The position numbers and the translations under genes are program-made. Under the pieces are notes generated by a model that did not search any database, was not told where the DNA came from, and was given only the letters and a program-made list of their open reading frames with translations. Positions 62,880 through 64,000 of a DNA stretch of 64,000 nucleotides are shown piece by piece. Each line of letters starts with the position of its first letter. Within the stretch, counting starts at the first letter, position 1. This DNA is from Kineosporiaceae bacterium. Its GTDB lineage: Bacteria > Actinomycetota > Actinomycetes > Actinomycetales > Kineosporiaceae. The stretch is taken from assembly GCA_016794595.1 (NCBI GenBank), contig JAEUJN010000017.1, positions 36,549-100,548 of the forward strand, in the 5' to 3' direction.

Positions 62880-63150
62880 GCCTGCCCGTACCATCGCGGT
62901 ACAGGCGTCGACCCGGCCATCACCGGTGAGCCTCCGGAAGAACAGGGCAGTCGCTCAGCGATCCGATCGATGAGCGTCAGCCCCCAGTAGAACCGGACGG
63001 GACGGCCCGTCACAGCCGAGGCGAGAGGTGCACCGCACGCCGTCCGCGGCTCGGTGCGCAAGCGAGGTGGTACCGCGGTGCCCCCGGGAACGAACCCGGC
63101 GGCGTCGTCCTCGCGGCGAACGAGAGCGAGCCGAGCGAGGAGCAGGACCC
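62880..63150 (+). promoter_or_regulatory. ileS T-box riboswitch (translational, Ile specifier)
   Basis: The 319-base leader of ileS. The specifier ATC is at 62919-62921 inside the conserved CATCACCGGTGAGCC...GGAAGAA block seen in actinomycete ileS leaders. The T-box sequence GGTGGTACCGCGG is at 63066-63078, with TGGT (63068-63071) to pair with the tRNA acceptor end. TCCTCGC (63108-63114) can pair with GCGAGGA (63135-63141), which covers the ileS ribosome site. This fits control of translation rather than transcription: uncharged tRNA-Ile would free the site. The 5' boundary is approximate. Confidence 0.92.
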
Positions 63151-64000
63151 GTGTCCCAGCCGTACCCCGAGGTCCCCGCGAGCCCCGTCTTCCCCGAGAT
63201 CGAAGAGCGGGTGCAGCGGTTCTGGGAGGGTGACAAGACCTTCCAGGCCAGCATCGACGCGCGCTCGGCGGACAGCGTCGTCGACGGCGAGACCGTGCCC
63301 GGCGGCAATGAGTTCGTCTTCTACGACGGCCCGCCGTTCGCCAACGGCCTGCCGCACTACGGCCACCTGCTGACCGGCTACGTCAAGGACGTCGTCCCGC
63401 GCTACCAGACCATGCGCGGACGCCGGGTGGAGCGCCGTTTCGGCTGGGACTGCCACGGCTTGCCCGCCGAGGTCGAGGCCGAGAAGCAGCTCGGCATCAG
63501 CCACAAGGCCGAGATCGAGACGATGGGCATCGGCACCTTCAACGACGTCTGCCGCTCCTCGGTGCTCGCCTACACCAAGGACTGGGAGGACTACGTCCAC
63601 CGCCAGGCCCGCTGGGTCGACTTCGAGAACGACTACAAGACCCTCGACCTGGACTACATGGAATCGGTCATGTGGGCCTTCAAGTCCCTGTGGGACAAGG
63701 GCTTGGTCTACGAGGGCTTCCGGGTGCTGGCCTACTGCTGGCGCTGCGAGACGCCGCTGTCCAACACCGAGACCCGCATGGACGACGTCTACCGCGACCG
63801 GCAGGATCCGGCCGTCACCGTCGCCTTCCCGCTGACCAGCGGCCCGGCCGCCGGGGCGAGGGCCCTGATCTGGACGACCACGCCCTGGACCCTGCCGTCC
63901 AACCTGGCCATGGCCGTTCACCCGGACCTGACCTATGTCGTGGTGACCGGTCACCCGGGCGACGCCCACCGCCCGGCCGACCCCGACCGGTACCTGCTGG
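63151..64000 (+). CDS. ileS: Isoleucyl-tRNA synthetase (5' part, cut by window end)
   Basis: The first 283 codons of a class I synthetase, running past the window end. The HIGH-type motif is H-Y-G-H within [14 protein letters not shown]. It is followed by Y-Q-T-M-R-G-R-R-V and W-D-C-H-G-L-P, the form typical of the type 2 (eukaryote-like, often mupirocin-insensitive) IleRS. The editing domain begins near [15 protein letters not shown] start; the GAGGAG site at about 63137-63143 is inside the T-box sequestering helix. Confidence 0.95.
   Translation, partial: MSQPYPEVPASPVFPEIEERVQRFWEGDKTFQASIDARSADSVVDGETVPGGNEFVFYDGPPFANGLPHYGHLLTGYVKDVVPRYQTMRGRRVERRFGWDCHGLPAEVEAEKQLGISHKAEIETMGIGTFNDVCRSSVLAYTKDWEDYVHRQARWVDFENDYKTLDLDYMESVMWAFKSLWDKGLVYEGFRVLAYCWRCETPLSNTETRMDDVYRDRQDPAVTVAFPLTSGPAAGARALIWTTTPWTLPSNLAMAVHPDLTYVVVTGHPGDAHRPADPDRYLL

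Overview
The window is chromosomal DNA of a high-GC actinomycete (Actinomycetota). The evidence is the strong G/C bias at third codon positions, many GTG starts, the order tig - clpP1 - clpP2 - clpX, a GlbO-type truncated haemoglobin, a PepN of Streptomyces type, a mycothiol-type DsbA/nitroreductase fold protein and a translational T-box in front of ileS. There are no rRNA genes, insertion sequences, phage genes or CRISPR arrays. The genus cannot be fixed from the sequence; a polyhydroxyalkanoate (PHA)-accumulating actinomycete fits the gene content.

Layout. 0.1-3.5 kb: a DUF485 protein with an ActP-type acetate symporter, then an MFS transporter. 3.5-12.6 kb: a PHA island. An intracellular-type depolymerase (phaZ) diverges from a plus-strand run of two acyl-CoA synthetases, a thiolase, the PHA synthase phaC and a phaB-type reductase, and it is closed by a convergent tesB-type thioesterase. 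12.9-20.5 kb: a tightly coupled five-gene minus-strand operon. It has an NfnA-like and an NfnB-like flavoprotein, a 2-oxoacid:ferredoxin oxidoreductase (fused gamma-alpha chain plus beta chain) and a 748-residue protein of unknown function that ends in a single-cluster ferredoxin domain. 20.8-23.8 kb: acyl-CoA dehydrogenase, SDR and quinone reductase, translationally coupled. 23.9-30.9 kb: STAS protein, GlbO, MscS channel, prolyl oligopeptidase, and a 4-alpha-glucanotransferase with a long Ala/Pro-rich N-terminus. 30.9-32.0 kb: a frameshifted AbiEi/DUF559-type pseudogene between two copies of a palindrome. 32-44 kb: pepN, nitroreductase-like protein, a decayed histidine phosphatase, a flavin demethylase/reductase with an ornithine cyclodeaminase homologue, rpiB, a membrane SpoIIE phosphatase, a chorismate-lyase homologue, an intact and a wrecked serine hydrolase, and an RmlD-like SDR. 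44.4-52.7 kb: tRNA-Gly(TCC), tRNA-Pro(TGG), tig, a receptor Ser/Thr kinase, clpP1, clpP2, clpX and an SDR. 52.8-64 kb: GGDEF-EAL protein, GNAT-like protein, valS, MFS transporter, surface protein, tdh-kbl, and the T-box leader with the start of ileS.

How the genes may work together. Acetate or fatty acids enter (ActP, acyl-CoA synthetases), are condensed and reduced (thiolase, PhaB) and are stored by PhaC; PhaZ and TesB work in the releasing direction. The neighbouring operon would oxidise a 2-oxoacid to reduced ferredoxin, and the NfnAB-like pair could pass these electrons to NAD(P). That would offer a ferredoxin-derived NADPH supply next to an NADPH-using storage pathway. This link is inferred from neighbourhood only.

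The intergenic regions carry several long near-perfect inverted repeats of at least two sequence families. They are the least explained DNA in the window.
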